Under the pieces are notes generated by a model. It was not told the origin of the DNA and searched no databases. It saw only the letters and a list, made by a program, of their open reading frames with translations. This document shows, piece by piece, positions 34,326-42,650 of a DNA stretch of 64,000 nucleotides. The DNA is from G965276675 sp965276675 (GTDB taxonomy: Bacteria; Acidobacteriota; Terriglobia; Terriglobales; Acidobacteriaceae), in the NCBI GenBank assembly GCA_965276675.1, contig OZ255624.1:310001-374000 (forward strand), read 5' to 3'. The position numbers and the translations under genes were made by a program. Positions within the stretch are counted from its first letter, which is position 1. Each line of letters starts with the position of its first letter.

Positions 34326-35882
34326 CTATGCGCCAGGCTTGCCGATCGTCCATAGAACGACGGCGTCAAAGAGCTGCACACCGTTGTCCGTCAAAAAATC
34401 GAAGGCAGGATTATCCAGAGGGAAGAGCGCGCGGCGCGCTGGCGCTACGAAATCACCCGCCATTGTGGCCCCTTTCTCATACCCGAAGATTGCCGCCTGC
34501 TTAGGATTGTTCGGCAGAGTAGCGATCACGACAGCTCCTGGAGAGGGCGTGGCCCACTTCAGCACGTCCGGCTCCTTGATAATCTGCACCACTCCAGGCT
34601 TAAAGCCTGCCGCCATCGGGTGCCAGGCATTCACTATCTGAAGGTATGCTTCGGGCGGGTCTTCACTCTCCTTCTCCTCCCCATGTTCGCCATAGTCTAC
34701 GTAGCGATTGCGTCCAGCTATCCTGAGTGTGTCGGCGAATAAACCTTCCAGGCATAGAACCGGGATCGTGGCGTCGCGATATTTGTTTGACATCTTGTAC
34801 TTCGATCCAGTCGCAGAGATCACGACAAGGTCTTTTCCTTCGGCCATGCTTTGCGGGTCCATCTGATCCGCAAACGTGACGGCAAAGCCTGCGGCTTTCA
34901 GGTGTTCGACGATGTGAGCATCTGCCGCCGCGCCCTCTGGCGTATGCTTGCGGCCCACAAACAAAACCTTCTTGCCCTGCGCCGCCTTCGACAGCTCGGC
35001 ATGCAACTGCGCTGCACTGAGCGTCGACGGCTGCGCCGGCGGGCTAAGCGCCCACCGAATCGACGCGTCGAAGAGCTTCAGTCCGATGTACCAATCGCGC
35101 AACTCCGGATCTTGCGCCGGCGGCCCATACACCGCCGTTAATAAGTGAAAGTTCTCGCTACCCAGGTAGAAGCCGACACGGCGGGCGGGAGCGACGAAGT
35201 CCCCGAACATGGTTGCGTCCTTCTCATAGGTAAATATCCCGGCTTCGTCCGGATCTCCTTCAAAGTTGCAGATCACCGTTGCCGCGACTGTCGGGCGTCC
35301 CCACGTAGCCGTTCCTGGCCTAAGATAAAGCGTTCCGAAGAGCTGGCTCTTGAGTCCCACTGCTTGTCCAATCTCTGAAGTAGTGCCGGCGCCGTAGCCA
35401 TACAACACGGAGTAGGATCGCGCAAAGGCCTGTCCAGGCTCAACCACATCGAAGTCTTTGTGAAGCTGCCCACCTGTCATCTTCATCACCGGATAGAGGT
35501 TTGCATTCCACGTAAATACTGGTACGCGTGTATCTCGATACCTCTCACCCACCACCCGCGCATCCGCCGTCGATGAGATCACCACCAGGTCCTCGCCGCT
35601 CGTTTTTGCAACAGTATCGGTTTCAGACGCGCTCGTGACCATCAGCCCCATCGACTCTAGGTGCTTTTTCACCAGCGGATCATCCGAAGTGTGGCCCTCC
35701 TCCGGCTCACCCGTGACAAACAGCACCTTTTTTCCGTGGAGGGCAGACGGCGAAAGCATCTGCGAGCACGCCGGGAGCGTAACAACTGCTGCGAATGCAA
35801 TTGTCAGGCTGAGAGCAGCGTGTCGCCTAAATATCGCAGCGTGTCGCCTAAATATCTTAGATATGTTAGTCAGGTGTGTCAT
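34326..35882 (-). CDS. Lipoprotein with two tandem ThuA/GATase-like domains
   Basis: About 518 residues from the ATG at 35882. The leader ends in a lipobox (TLPAC, Cys about 39), predicting a lipid anchor. Two copies of one domain follow. Copy 1 has GKKVLFVTGEP, DLVVISSTADARVVGERYRD, FTYEKDATMFGDFVAPARR and LFDASIRWAL. Copy 2 has GKKVLFVGRKH, DLVVISATGSKYKMSNKYRD, FGYEKGATMAGDFVAPARR and LFDAVVLWTI. The fold resembles ThuA/class I amidotransferase domains without an obvious catalytic triad. The leader contains a 7-residue duplication (IFRRHAA) encoded by a 21-bp tandem repeat. Function unknown; third gene of the operon. Confidence 0.7.
   Translation of the reverse strand: MTHLTNISKIFRRHAAIFRRHAALSLTIAFAAVVTLPACSQMLSPSALHGKKVLFVTGEPEEGHTSDDPLVKKHLESMGLMVTSASETDTVAKTSGEDLVVISSTADARVVGERYRDTRVPVFTWNANLYPVMKMTGGQLHKDFDVVEPGQAFARSYSVLYGYGAGTTSEIGQAVGLKSQLFGTLYLRPGTATWGRPTVAATVICNFEGDPDEAGIFTYEKDATMFGDFVAPARRVGFYLGSENFHLLTAVYGPPAQDPELRDWYIGLKLFDASIRWALSPPAQPSTLSAAQLHAELSKAAQGKKVLFVGRKHTPEGAAADAHIVEHLKAAGFAVTFADQMDPQSMAEGKDLVVISATGSKYKMSNKYRDATIPVLCLEGLFADTLRIAGRNRYVDYGEHGEEKESEDPPEAYLQIVNAWHPMAAGFKPGVVQIIKEPDVLKWATPSPGAVVIATLPNNPKQAAIFGYEKGATMAGDFVAPARRALFPLDNPAFDFLTDNGVQLFDAVVLWTIGKPGA
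35817..35858. repeat. 21-bp tandem duplication inside the lipoprotein leader
   Basis: Units 35817-35837 and 35838-35858 share 19 of 21 bases (core GTGTCGCCTAAATATC). In frame they add one IFRRHAA repeat to the basic end of the signal peptide, lengthening it without breaking the gene. Confidence 0.85.
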
Positions 35883-35907
35883 AGCTGGTATTCCGATACC
35901 AATCTGT

Positions 35908-36972
35908 TTATTCACCGACCACCAGAACTTCCGGCCCCGCCGGAACAAGCAGGTGGTGTGTCTTGGGGTCATAGACGACTGTGCGGATACCCGGCTGCAA
36001 TGTGAGGCTCCCCGCGGATGAATAACTTATAAATGCATCCATCTTGACGAAGCTGAGCTTGCCATCTGCTGTCGCCACAAAATCCGCACCCTTCCAGCCG
36101 CCCGTTTTTCCCGGCTTGAAGGTGAATGTGCTTCCCGAAGCTCCCACTCCAATGGGCAGTTGCTCAAAGGTGAATCCAATATCCGTATCGATCACAGCCA
36201 GCGTGCCATCTCCACATGCAACAAAGAGACGGCGTCCCACCGAATCAAGGCTTAACGCATACGGCTTCTCGCCTGTGCTTACTGGAAAATCTCCAATAAA
36301 CTTCATCGTCTGCGTATCCACCACGTGAATAACATTCTTATCTTCCGCCGCGACATACAAGCGCCCATAGCCGCTTGCGGCCATACCCCGTAACCGTCCG
36401 CCCATCTGAACCGTCGCGAGTATCTTGCCCGACCCAGCATCCATCACCGTAACGCTGCCGCTCCCTCCGTTCGCCGCGTACACGTGTTTGCTGCCTTCGT
36501 CATACAGAACCGCCTCTGGCTCTTTCCCTCCTGAAGGCACCACATGTACGACTTTGAGATCGTCTGTATTGAAGACCGCAATAGAATTCGCCTGGCTATT
36601 GGCCGCGAAGCCGCGCTTCAGCTCAGGAACGATCGCGATCCCGTGCACACCTTTACCAGAAGCAACCACTCCTACCTTTTCTCCAGAGTCCGCGTTCAGC
36701 ACCTCGATCGCGTCACCCTGGGCCACATACAGCTTGCGCGCCGCCGCGTCCAGGGCCGCGCCCTCTGTGCTGCCCATTCCATCAAGCTTGAAATGCGCAA
36801 CCACGTGGTAGGGATTGGCCGCTGCCGTACCCGGCTTCTCGGCTGCATGAAGTGGTACTCCGCCCATCGCGCACACCAGCGCAGCGCAGCCTGCGCTTCG
36901 CACAAGTGCGGTGTTTCCAATGCGTAGACTTATCGCGAACATGGAAGGTCCCTTCGCCCTTTCACATCTCAT
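35908..36972 (-). CDS. Secreted YncE-like beta-propeller protein
   Basis: A protein of up to 354 residues with a signal sequence ending near LHAAE. The mature part consists of about seven repeats of the type 'GxxxxxxxxxLYVAxxxxxxIxVxDxxTxxxxxxIxxG' (for example RKLYVAQGDAIEVLNADSGE, HVYAANGGSGSVTVMDAGSG, RLYVAAEDKNVIHVVDTQT), the YncE/NHL beta-propeller pattern. The start may be 36972 or, with a better ribosome site and leader, the ATG at 36942. It begins right after the receptor stop, so it is cotranscribed. It probably binds or presents a ligand; no enzymatic residues seen. Confidence 0.8.
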   Translation of the reverse strand: MRCERAKGPSMFAISLRIGNTALVRSAGCAALVCAMGGVPLHAAEKPGTAAANPYHVVAHFKLDGMGSTEGAALDAAARKLYVAQGDAIEVLNADSGEKVGVVASGKGVHGIAIVPELKRGFAANSQANSIAVFNTDDLKVVHVVPSGGKEPEAVLYDEGSKHVYAANGGSGSVTVMDAGSGKILATVQMGGRLRGMAASGYGRLYVAAEDKNVIHVVDTQTMKFIGDFPVSTGEKPYALSLDSVGRRLFVACGDGTLAVIDTDIGFTFEQLPIGVGASGSTFTFKPGKTGGWKGADFVATADGKLSFVKMDAFISYSSAGSLTLQPGIRTVVYDPKTHHLLVPAGPEVLVVGE

Positions 36973-36974
36973 GG

Positions 36975-39900
36975 CTAAAACAGCACCTTCAGCGAGAACT
37001 GTAACTGTCGCGATGACGTAGAGGTCAGCGTGAGCTGGCCAGCGGTGGGCAGGAGATTGCCGGCAGCGTTAAATATCTGCTGCTGCGTGCTCTGCGGTGG
37101 TTGGAAGTTCACCCGGTTGAAGATGTTGAACGCCTGTGCCTGGAACTCCGCATGCACGCGCTCGGTGATCCGCGTGTCCTTGATCAAGCCCATGGTGAAA
37201 TCGATCACCCCGGGGCCGATGAGCGCGTTGCGCCCGCTGTTCCCGAGCAGGCCCTGAGCGGGCACGCTGAAGCAGCTCGTCTTCAGATAGCTCACCCTTT
37301 GTGCGACAACAGCCTGCGGGCCCGCGCACGACCGGTTCGGGTACTGAAATGACGACGTGCTGTTCGTGCCCAGTGGATCTCCGCCGATCGTCGCCGTGAA
37401 TGGGTTTCCGCTCCGGATCGAGACAATCCCCGTGTACGTCCAGCCACCCAATGGCACGTAAAGCGCGCGCCTCGCCTTATCAGGTCCCGGGAGAGTGTAG
37501 AGATAATTCGCCGAGAAGACATGGCGCGCATCAAAATCCGACAGCCCGCGATTCAGCCGCTGGTCAAAGTAGGGCAGGTTTGCCACCGAGTTGCCGAAGG
37601 TCGCGCCGGCAACGGACGACGAGCTATCGTCAATGCTCTTCGACCACGTATAGGCAATCTGTCCTTGTAAGTTATGCGAGATGTTTTGGCGCAGGCCTGC
37701 CTGCAACGAATGGTAGACAGAGCTGCCGTTCCAGTAGATACCGGTCACCGCGCCCACTCCCGGATTCTGCACCGTGCCCCCGCCGGTGGTGCAGGTCGTG
37801 CCCTTACAGGCAAGCGGCCACTGGTATCCCCGCGGAGTCAGGGTCGGCAGAACGATATTAATGTCGTTCGAGTTGAACGGCTGGTGAATAGCGTGTGAAC
37901 CGATGTAGCCGAGAGTGAACACGGTCGTCGATGTAACCTGCTGCTGCACATTGAAGGTGTCTTGCAGCACATAGTTGCGTCCTGGATGAGGCTGGTAATA
38001 GCCCTGCCGCAGCCGCGGTATCAGGCCGCCAAACCCGTTTCCCGGAAAGGCTCCCGCGGCCACATTGGTGTTGCGCCCCTCCTCGTAAAAAGGCGCTGAT
38101 CCGATGGTATTCAGGGAAAATAGATACGGTAGCGGCAGCACATCGTAGACGCCAAATGCGCCGCGGAAGACCGTCTTGCCTTTACGGAACGGGTCCCAGG
38201 AGAAGCCGACACGCGGCTCGAAGTTCTTAAGCGTGGGATTGGAGATCAGGCTGGACACCACCGCTGGCGTGGGATCCGTGATATTGACCAGCTTCGAGAG
38301 CCGGCCTGCAGACTCGCTGATGTTCGTCGACGCTTCATAGCGCAGGCCAAGGTTCAGCGTGATGTTGGGCCGTACCCGCCAGTCGTCCTCAATGTATCCA
38401 GCCCCGATCGTCTGCCGCAGATCGCGCGGGTTCTTCGGAATTGTCGGCAGAGCCGATTCATAAAACGACGCCTTGTTGTTGGTCAAAAATGCCCTAATCG
38501 ATCCGAAGCTGTACTCGCCATTCGGCAGCACCCCGCCCAGTTGATTGTCCTGAATGCGCTCCACAGACCCGCCAAACGAGATCGTGTGCCGCCCCAGCAC
38601 AAACGTTGCATCGTCATACACCTGGTAGGAGTTGTAGTGGTACGCAAAGGAACCGAAGCCCCCCGGGCCGCCTTGAAATCTCTGCAGCCCGGTTACGATC
38701 AGTTGCCCGGGCGGCGTATTCGGAATGAAGCCGAGCTTTGTGTCTCCCGCCGCTGGATTCAGAACCGCCAGCGTGATTGGCGCTTCAGCAACGGAGCGAG
38801 CGTACCCAAACCGCACCGCATTCGTAAGTCTCGGTGAAAAGATATGCGTCTCTTCCAGAATGGCTGCCGTGCGGCGTGACAGCGCTGCATCGAGCAGCGC
38901 ATCGGAGGCGTCCGGTGAACTGGCGCTGCTGGTGTCATACAGGGCCGTGCCGCGCAGCGTATCCCGCTCGGAAAATGTGTGGTCCAGGTGCGCAGTTGAG
39001 AAGTCTTCATTGGTGACCTGGTTCGCGACGAAATTGTAGTTGCCCGTGTCGCCATTCACCCCTCCATTTGGCAGGGGGTACAGAGCCAGGAACGGCAGCA
39101 CCGACGGACTGATCTTCACCTTTCCGCTGACCAGGTTTCCCTGTCGCGCTGCGGGCGAGAGCACAACCGACGTCTGCGTTACACCAAGCGCCTGCCGCAC
39201 GCCCTCGTAGTCTCCGAAGAAGAACGTCTTGTTTTTGATAACGGGTCCACCGATCGAAGCGCCAAACTGATTGCGGCGAAACGACGGGATGGTAGGTCCG
39301 TCAAAAAAGTTGCGGGCGTCGAGCGCGCTGTTGCGGATGTATTCGTAGACCGATCCATGGAACTGGTCTGTACCCGAGCGCGTGATGGAGTTGATGATGC
39401 CGCCCGAGCTGCGGCCGTACTCGGCCGGCGCGTTGCTGGTGATTACAGAGAACTCCTGAATCGCATCGACTCCGAGCGTAGCGGCCAGCGCGCTTCCCGG
39501 GGCGCCGTTCGCGTAGTCATTCACACTGATGCCGTCGAGCCGGTAGTTGTTCTGCTGCGGCCGGTTGCCGCCGATGGTGAACTGCGCGCCCAGTCCGCGA
39601 TTGAGCCGGTCCGTCCCCGTCGAGATAGCCGTGTTCTGCGTCAGGATCGCCGAAACACCAGGCTGCAACGCCGCCAGGTCTGTCCAGTCGCGGCCATTCA
39701 GCGGCAACTGCCGGGTGGTCTTCGCGTTCACAACGCCCTGCACGGTTGAGCTCGCTGTATCGACGGAAGGGGGCGCGGCAGTCACAACCACCTTCGTCGC
39801 CTCGCTGCCCACGCTCAACGGGATATCCAGTTGCTGCACCGCGCCGACAGTCAGCAGCACATCGCTGACCGTCACCTGCTGAAAGCTCGAGGCAGCAGCC

Positions 39901-40205
39901 ACTAACTTGTAGTGGCCAGCCGGGAGATTCTGTGCAGAGTACACACCACTCTTGTTTGTCGTGACGTTGCGGCTTACACCCGTGGTCAGCTCCGTAATCG
40001 TGACCCTTGCGTTGGGGATTACGGCGCCCGAGGGGTCCGTTACCGTTCCTTGCAGCGTTGCGCCCGAGACCTGTGCCGACGCTGAACTGGTGAAGAGGAT
40101 CAAGACCATCAACACCAGCGGTAGCAAGGCATAACTATCAAGAAATGAAGCAAAGGATTTATACCGCGGCGTCTCCCGGGGTTGAAATCCATCTTGCTTG
40201 TTCAC
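36975..40205 (-). CDS. Oar-like TonB-dependent receptor, first gene of phosphodiesterase operon
   Basis: About 1,076 residues from a GTG at 40205, which has GGAGG eight bases upstream. A signal anchor (LLPLVLMVLILFTSSASAQ) precedes the carboxypeptidase-regulatory domain (LQGTVTDPSGAVIPNARVTI), a plug with LPLNGRDW, RPQQNNYRLDGISVNDYANG and EYGRSSGGIINSITRSGT, and a barrel ending KVLF. It is a close paralogue of the receptor at 47683-50925. It heads an operon with a propeller, a lipoprotein, a small secreted protein and a phosphodiesterase, so it probably imports the product or substrate of the latter. Confidence 0.9.
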   Translation of the reverse strand: MNKQDGFQPRETPRYKSFASFLDSYALLPLVLMVLILFTSSASAQVSGATLQGTVTDPSGAVIPNARVTITELTTGVSRNVTTNKSGVYSAQNLPAGHYKLVAAASSFQQVTVSDVLLTVGAVQQLDIPLSVGSEATKVVVTAAPPSVDTASSTVQGVVNAKTTRQLPLNGRDWTDLAALQPGVSAILTQNTAISTGTDRLNRGLGAQFTIGGNRPQQNNYRLDGISVNDYANGAPGSALAATLGVDAIQEFSVITSNAPAEYGRSSGGIINSITRSGTDQFHGSVYEYIRNSALDARNFFDGPTIPSFRRNQFGASIGGPVIKNKTFFFGDYEGVRQALGVTQTSVVLSPAARQGNLVSGKVKISPSVLPFLALYPLPNGGVNGDTGNYNFVANQVTNEDFSTAHLDHTFSERDTLRGTALYDTSSASSPDASDALLDAALSRRTAAILEETHIFSPRLTNAVRFGYARSVAEAPITLAVLNPAAGDTKLGFIPNTPPGQLIVTGLQRFQGGPGGFGSFAYHYNSYQVYDDATFVLGRHTISFGGSVERIQDNQLGGVLPNGEYSFGSIRAFLTNNKASFYESALPTIPKNPRDLRQTIGAGYIEDDWRVRPNITLNLGLRYEASTNISESAGRLSKLVNITDPTPAVVSSLISNPTLKNFEPRVGFSWDPFRKGKTVFRGAFGVYDVLPLPYLFSLNTIGSAPFYEEGRNTNVAAGAFPGNGFGGLIPRLRQGYYQPHPGRNYVLQDTFNVQQQVTSTTVFTLGYIGSHAIHQPFNSNDINIVLPTLTPRGYQWPLACKGTTCTTGGGTVQNPGVGAVTGIYWNGSSVYHSLQAGLRQNISHNLQGQIAYTWSKSIDDSSSSVAGATFGNSVANLPYFDQRLNRGLSDFDARHVFSANYLYTLPGPDKARRALYVPLGGWTYTGIVSIRSGNPFTATIGGDPLGTNSTSSFQYPNRSCAGPQAVVAQRVSYLKTSCFSVPAQGLLGNSGRNALIGPGVIDFTMGLIKDTRITERVHAEFQAQAFNIFNRVNFQPPQSTQQQIFNAAGNLLPTAGQLTLTSTSSRQLQFSLKVLF

Positions 40206-40308
40206 GCTGGAACCTCCGCGCACAGCTGCTACTTGCGAACCGCTCCCCAGCTCTCGCAACGGATAAATTCACTAAGGGGCGACGGAGGTGAACGTTATTC
40301 CTGTTCCC

Positions 40309-40335
40309 ACGAACTCGTATTGAAGCGAAGATAAA
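40309..40335 (-). promoter_or_regulatory. Pho-box-like triple repeat before the receptor operon
   Basis: Read on the minus strand this is TTTAT-N6-TTCAA-N6-TTCGT, three pentamers exactly 11 bp apart, beginning TTTATCTTCGC. It lies 104 bases before the receptor GTG. The same geometry occurs before the divergent binding-protein genes and before the response regulator at 45.4 kb. PhoB-type regulators bind such 11-bp direct repeats. Confidence 0.45.
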
Positions 40336-40428
40336 ATTTAGTTCATCTAGAACCGCCAGTGTGGCGAGTCGTTCATTCGTTGCATTTCTATCAGCTTGAG
40401 CGTAACCGGAGCGCTTTCTGAAAGCGCC

Positions 40429-40455
40429 TTTATCTTTCGTTCATTTCGTCTTCAT
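40429..40455 (+). promoter_or_regulatory. Pho-box-like triple repeat before the PstS-like genes
   Basis: TTTAT (40429), TTCAT (40440) and TTCAT (40451) are spaced exactly 11 bp apart, the layout of a Pho box. The last unit ends 57 bases before the ATG at 40513, a sensible place for an activator. The first unit with its spacer, TTTATCTTTCG, nearly matches TTTATCTTCGC in the divergent site. Confidence 0.5.
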
Positions 40456-40512
40456 TCCCGCGGCCTTCAATCGTATGTCGCATCGCAAACCAGAATTCCA
40501 GGAGTCTCTACG

Positions 40513-41574
40513 ATGAGGCATGTTCTCTCGGCCCTTGCTGTCTTACTCGTCTCCTCTTCAGCAATCGTTGGCGGTCAGAACGCCGGTGGTCAAAGCCTGG
40601 AGAAGCCGCTTCCTCACCCCAACCCGCCTCTGCCTTACACCGCCAAAGTCGATCCCTCGATTCCCGCCTACAAGCCGGTGAAACATCTCTCCGGATCTTT
40701 AAAAGGCGTCGAATCAAATACCGTGATCAGCCTTCTGCAGCTATGGATCGACGGCTTCACGGCGATCTACCCCAACGTAAAATTTCAGGTGGACATCGGC
40801 GGCTCTGGCCAGGGAGGACCGCGTCTGACCGCGGGCGCGGCGGACTTCGCTTTTATCTCGCGCGAGATGATGGGCCGCGAGGTTACGCCGTATATCGAGA
40901 AGTTCGGGCGTGAACCGCTGGCCATTGCCGTTTCCGGCGGCAGCCAAAGGGCCAAGGCCTTTACTGACAGCGTCGTCTTCATCGTGAACAAAGACAATCC
41001 GCTCGACAAGATCTCATACGACCAGCTGGACGCAATCTACTCGGCCACACGCAACCGTGGATACAAAAAGCCGATCACCACCTGGGGACAACTCGGCCTG
41101 ACCGGCGAGTGGGCAGATAAACCCATTCACACCTGGGGCGTTGAAATCCCGAATGGCTATGACGTCTTCGTGAACATGCACGTGCTCGCTAATGGGCAGT
41201 GGAAGGATGGCATCCAGTCCGAACACACCGTCATTCCGCTCTCTGATAAAGTCGCTGCCGATAAGTACGCGATGGCCTACACCGGCCTCGCTTGGGACAC
41301 CAACCCTGATACCAAGGTGCTGGCCCTCGCTCTGCACGACGGTGGCCCCTACTACCAGCCCACCTTCGACAACGTCGCCTCGCAGATCTATCCGCTCAGC
41401 CGAGTCATCTATATCTTTCTTAATCGCGAACCCGGCAAGCCGATCAACCCGGTGCTCCTTGAATTCCTGAAGTACGTTCTCAGCCAGGAAGGCCAAGGGG
41501 CAGTGGTGAAAGACGCAATCTTCACCCCGCTCCCAGCAGCCCTCGACGCCCAAGAGCTGAACAAACTGCGGTAG
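40513..41574 (+). CDS. PstS-like periplasmic substrate-binding protein, copy 1
   Basis: A 353-residue exported protein (signal peptide MRHVLSALAVLLVSSSAIVG; the ATG at 40513 has AGGAG upstream). Its PBP-like fold includes GSLKGVESNTVISLLQLWIDGF, the phosphate-site-like IGGSGQGGPRLTAGAADFAFISRE, and a second lobe VVFIVNKDNPLDKISYDQLDAIYS. This is the PstS pattern, where Ser/Gly/Asp residues hold phosphate. No PstC, PstA or PstB gene follows, so it may feed a distant transporter, sense substrate or scavenge outside the cell. It is followed 22 bases later by a paralogue. Confidence 0.8.
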   Translation: MRHVLSALAVLLVSSSAIVGGQNAGGQSLEKPLPHPNPPLPYTAKVDPSIPAYKPVKHLSGSLKGVESNTVISLLQLWIDGFTAIYPNVKFQVDIGGSGQGGPRLTAGAADFAFISREMMGREVTPYIEKFGREPLAIAVSGGSQRAKAFTDSVVFIVNKDNPLDKISYDQLDAIYSATRNRGYKKPITTWGQLGLTGEWADKPIHTWGVEIPNGYDVFVNMHVLANGQWKDGIQSEHTVIPLSDKVAADKYAMAYTGLAWDTNPDTKVLALALHDGGPYYQPTFDNVASQIYPLSRVIYIFLNREPGKPINPVLLEFLKYVLSQEGQGAVVKDAIFTPLPAALDAQELNKLR

Positions 41575-41596
41575 GCCGGGCGACGGGAGAGCCAAG

Positions 41597-42616
41597 GTGA
41601 ATCGATTGCGGCGGGGCTCGATGCTACTCGCGCTCGCCTGTACCTTCAGCCACGGGCAGACAGCCCTTCCCGGGTACCGGCCGGAGCAGCAGCTCTCGGG
41701 CCTGATCCGCTCCTGTGGCAGCACTGCCATGGGCAGCATGATGCGCGACTGGGAGCAGCACTTCCACGCCGGTCAGCCAGGCATTCAGTTTGCTGATGAC
41801 CTGAAAGGCACAGCCTCTGCGATGGCGTGCGTCTCCACCGGAGCAGCCGACCTGGCCCTGATCGGTCGTGACGTGTGGCCGGTCGAGAGCGAGGCCTTCC
41901 GCAAGCTGAACGGATACCCCGCGACCAGCATGGAAGTCGCGACCGGCAGCTTCGACCTGCCCACAAAAACCTTCGCACTGATGATCTTTGTGCATCGCGA
42001 TAATCCACTCACACGCCTGACACTCAGGCAGCTCGCGGCGGTCTTTGGCTCCGCACCCAAGGGATCCGCGTCCAAGCCTGGACGGCAGCTCCGGCGCTGG
42101 GGAGAGCTAGGGCTGCGCGGCCCCTGGGCACAACGGCCGATCACACTCTATGGCCCGGCCATCGACAACGACAAAGCCATCTTCTTTCGCAAGATCGTGA
42201 TGCATGGCACAGGCCGCTGGGCCTCGCACTACACTGAATTTCGAGACGAACCCAAAGACAAATCCGGAAGTGACGCAGGTGCGCAGATTCTCGAGGCGCT
42301 CGGCAGAGATCGCTACGGCATCGCCATCTCCAACGTGCACTACAGCACCGGCGCAGTGAAGCCGCTCGCCATCGGCCTTCGGGACGGCGGTCCCTTCATC
42401 CCGGCCAGTCCGCTCACCGTGCAGGGGCGCACCTATCCGCTGGCGCGGCCAGTGCACATTGTCTTCAATCGCAGCCCAGGGCAGCCGGCGGACCCGAAGC
42501 TGAAGGAGTTCCTACGCTTCATACTCAGCCGCGAAGGACAAGCAGAGGCCGAGCGAGCCGGCTATCTTCCGCTTCCGCTGTCAATCGTCCGTGCTCAGCT
42601 CCGCAAGCTGCAGTAA
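41597..42616 (+). CDS. PstS-like periplasmic substrate-binding protein, copy 2
   Basis: A 339-residue paralogue of the preceding protein. It starts at a GTG (41597) with a GGGAG further upstream and has a short signal peptide (LLALACTFSHGQ). Shared landmarks are LIRSCGSTAMGSMMRDWEQHF, STGAADLALIGRDV, FVHRDNPLTRLTLRQLAAVFG, RRWGELGLRGPW, and at the end FNRSPGQPADPKLKEFLRFILSREGQ (in part). The phosphate-loop residues differ from copy 1 (GTASAMACVSTGAAD), so the two may prefer different ligands. The pair looks like a tandem duplication. Confidence 0.78.
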   Translation: MNRLRRGSMLLALACTFSHGQTALPGYRPEQQLSGLIRSCGSTAMGSMMRDWEQHFHAGQPGIQFADDLKGTASAMACVSTGAADLALIGRDVWPVESEAFRKLNGYPATSMEVATGSFDLPTKTFALMIFVHRDNPLTRLTLRQLAAVFGSAPKGSASKPGRQLRRWGELGLRGPWAQRPITLYGPAIDNDKAIFFRKIVMHGTGRWASHYTEFRDEPKDKSGSDAGAQILEALGRDRYGIAISNVHYSTGAVKPLAIGLRDGGPFIPASPLTVQGRTYPLARPVHIVFNRSPGQPADPKLKEFLRFILSREGQAEAERAGYLPLPLSIVRAQLRKLQ

Positions 42617-42650
42617 CTCCCTGCGCGCAGCAGCGCTACGCTAAATAAAT

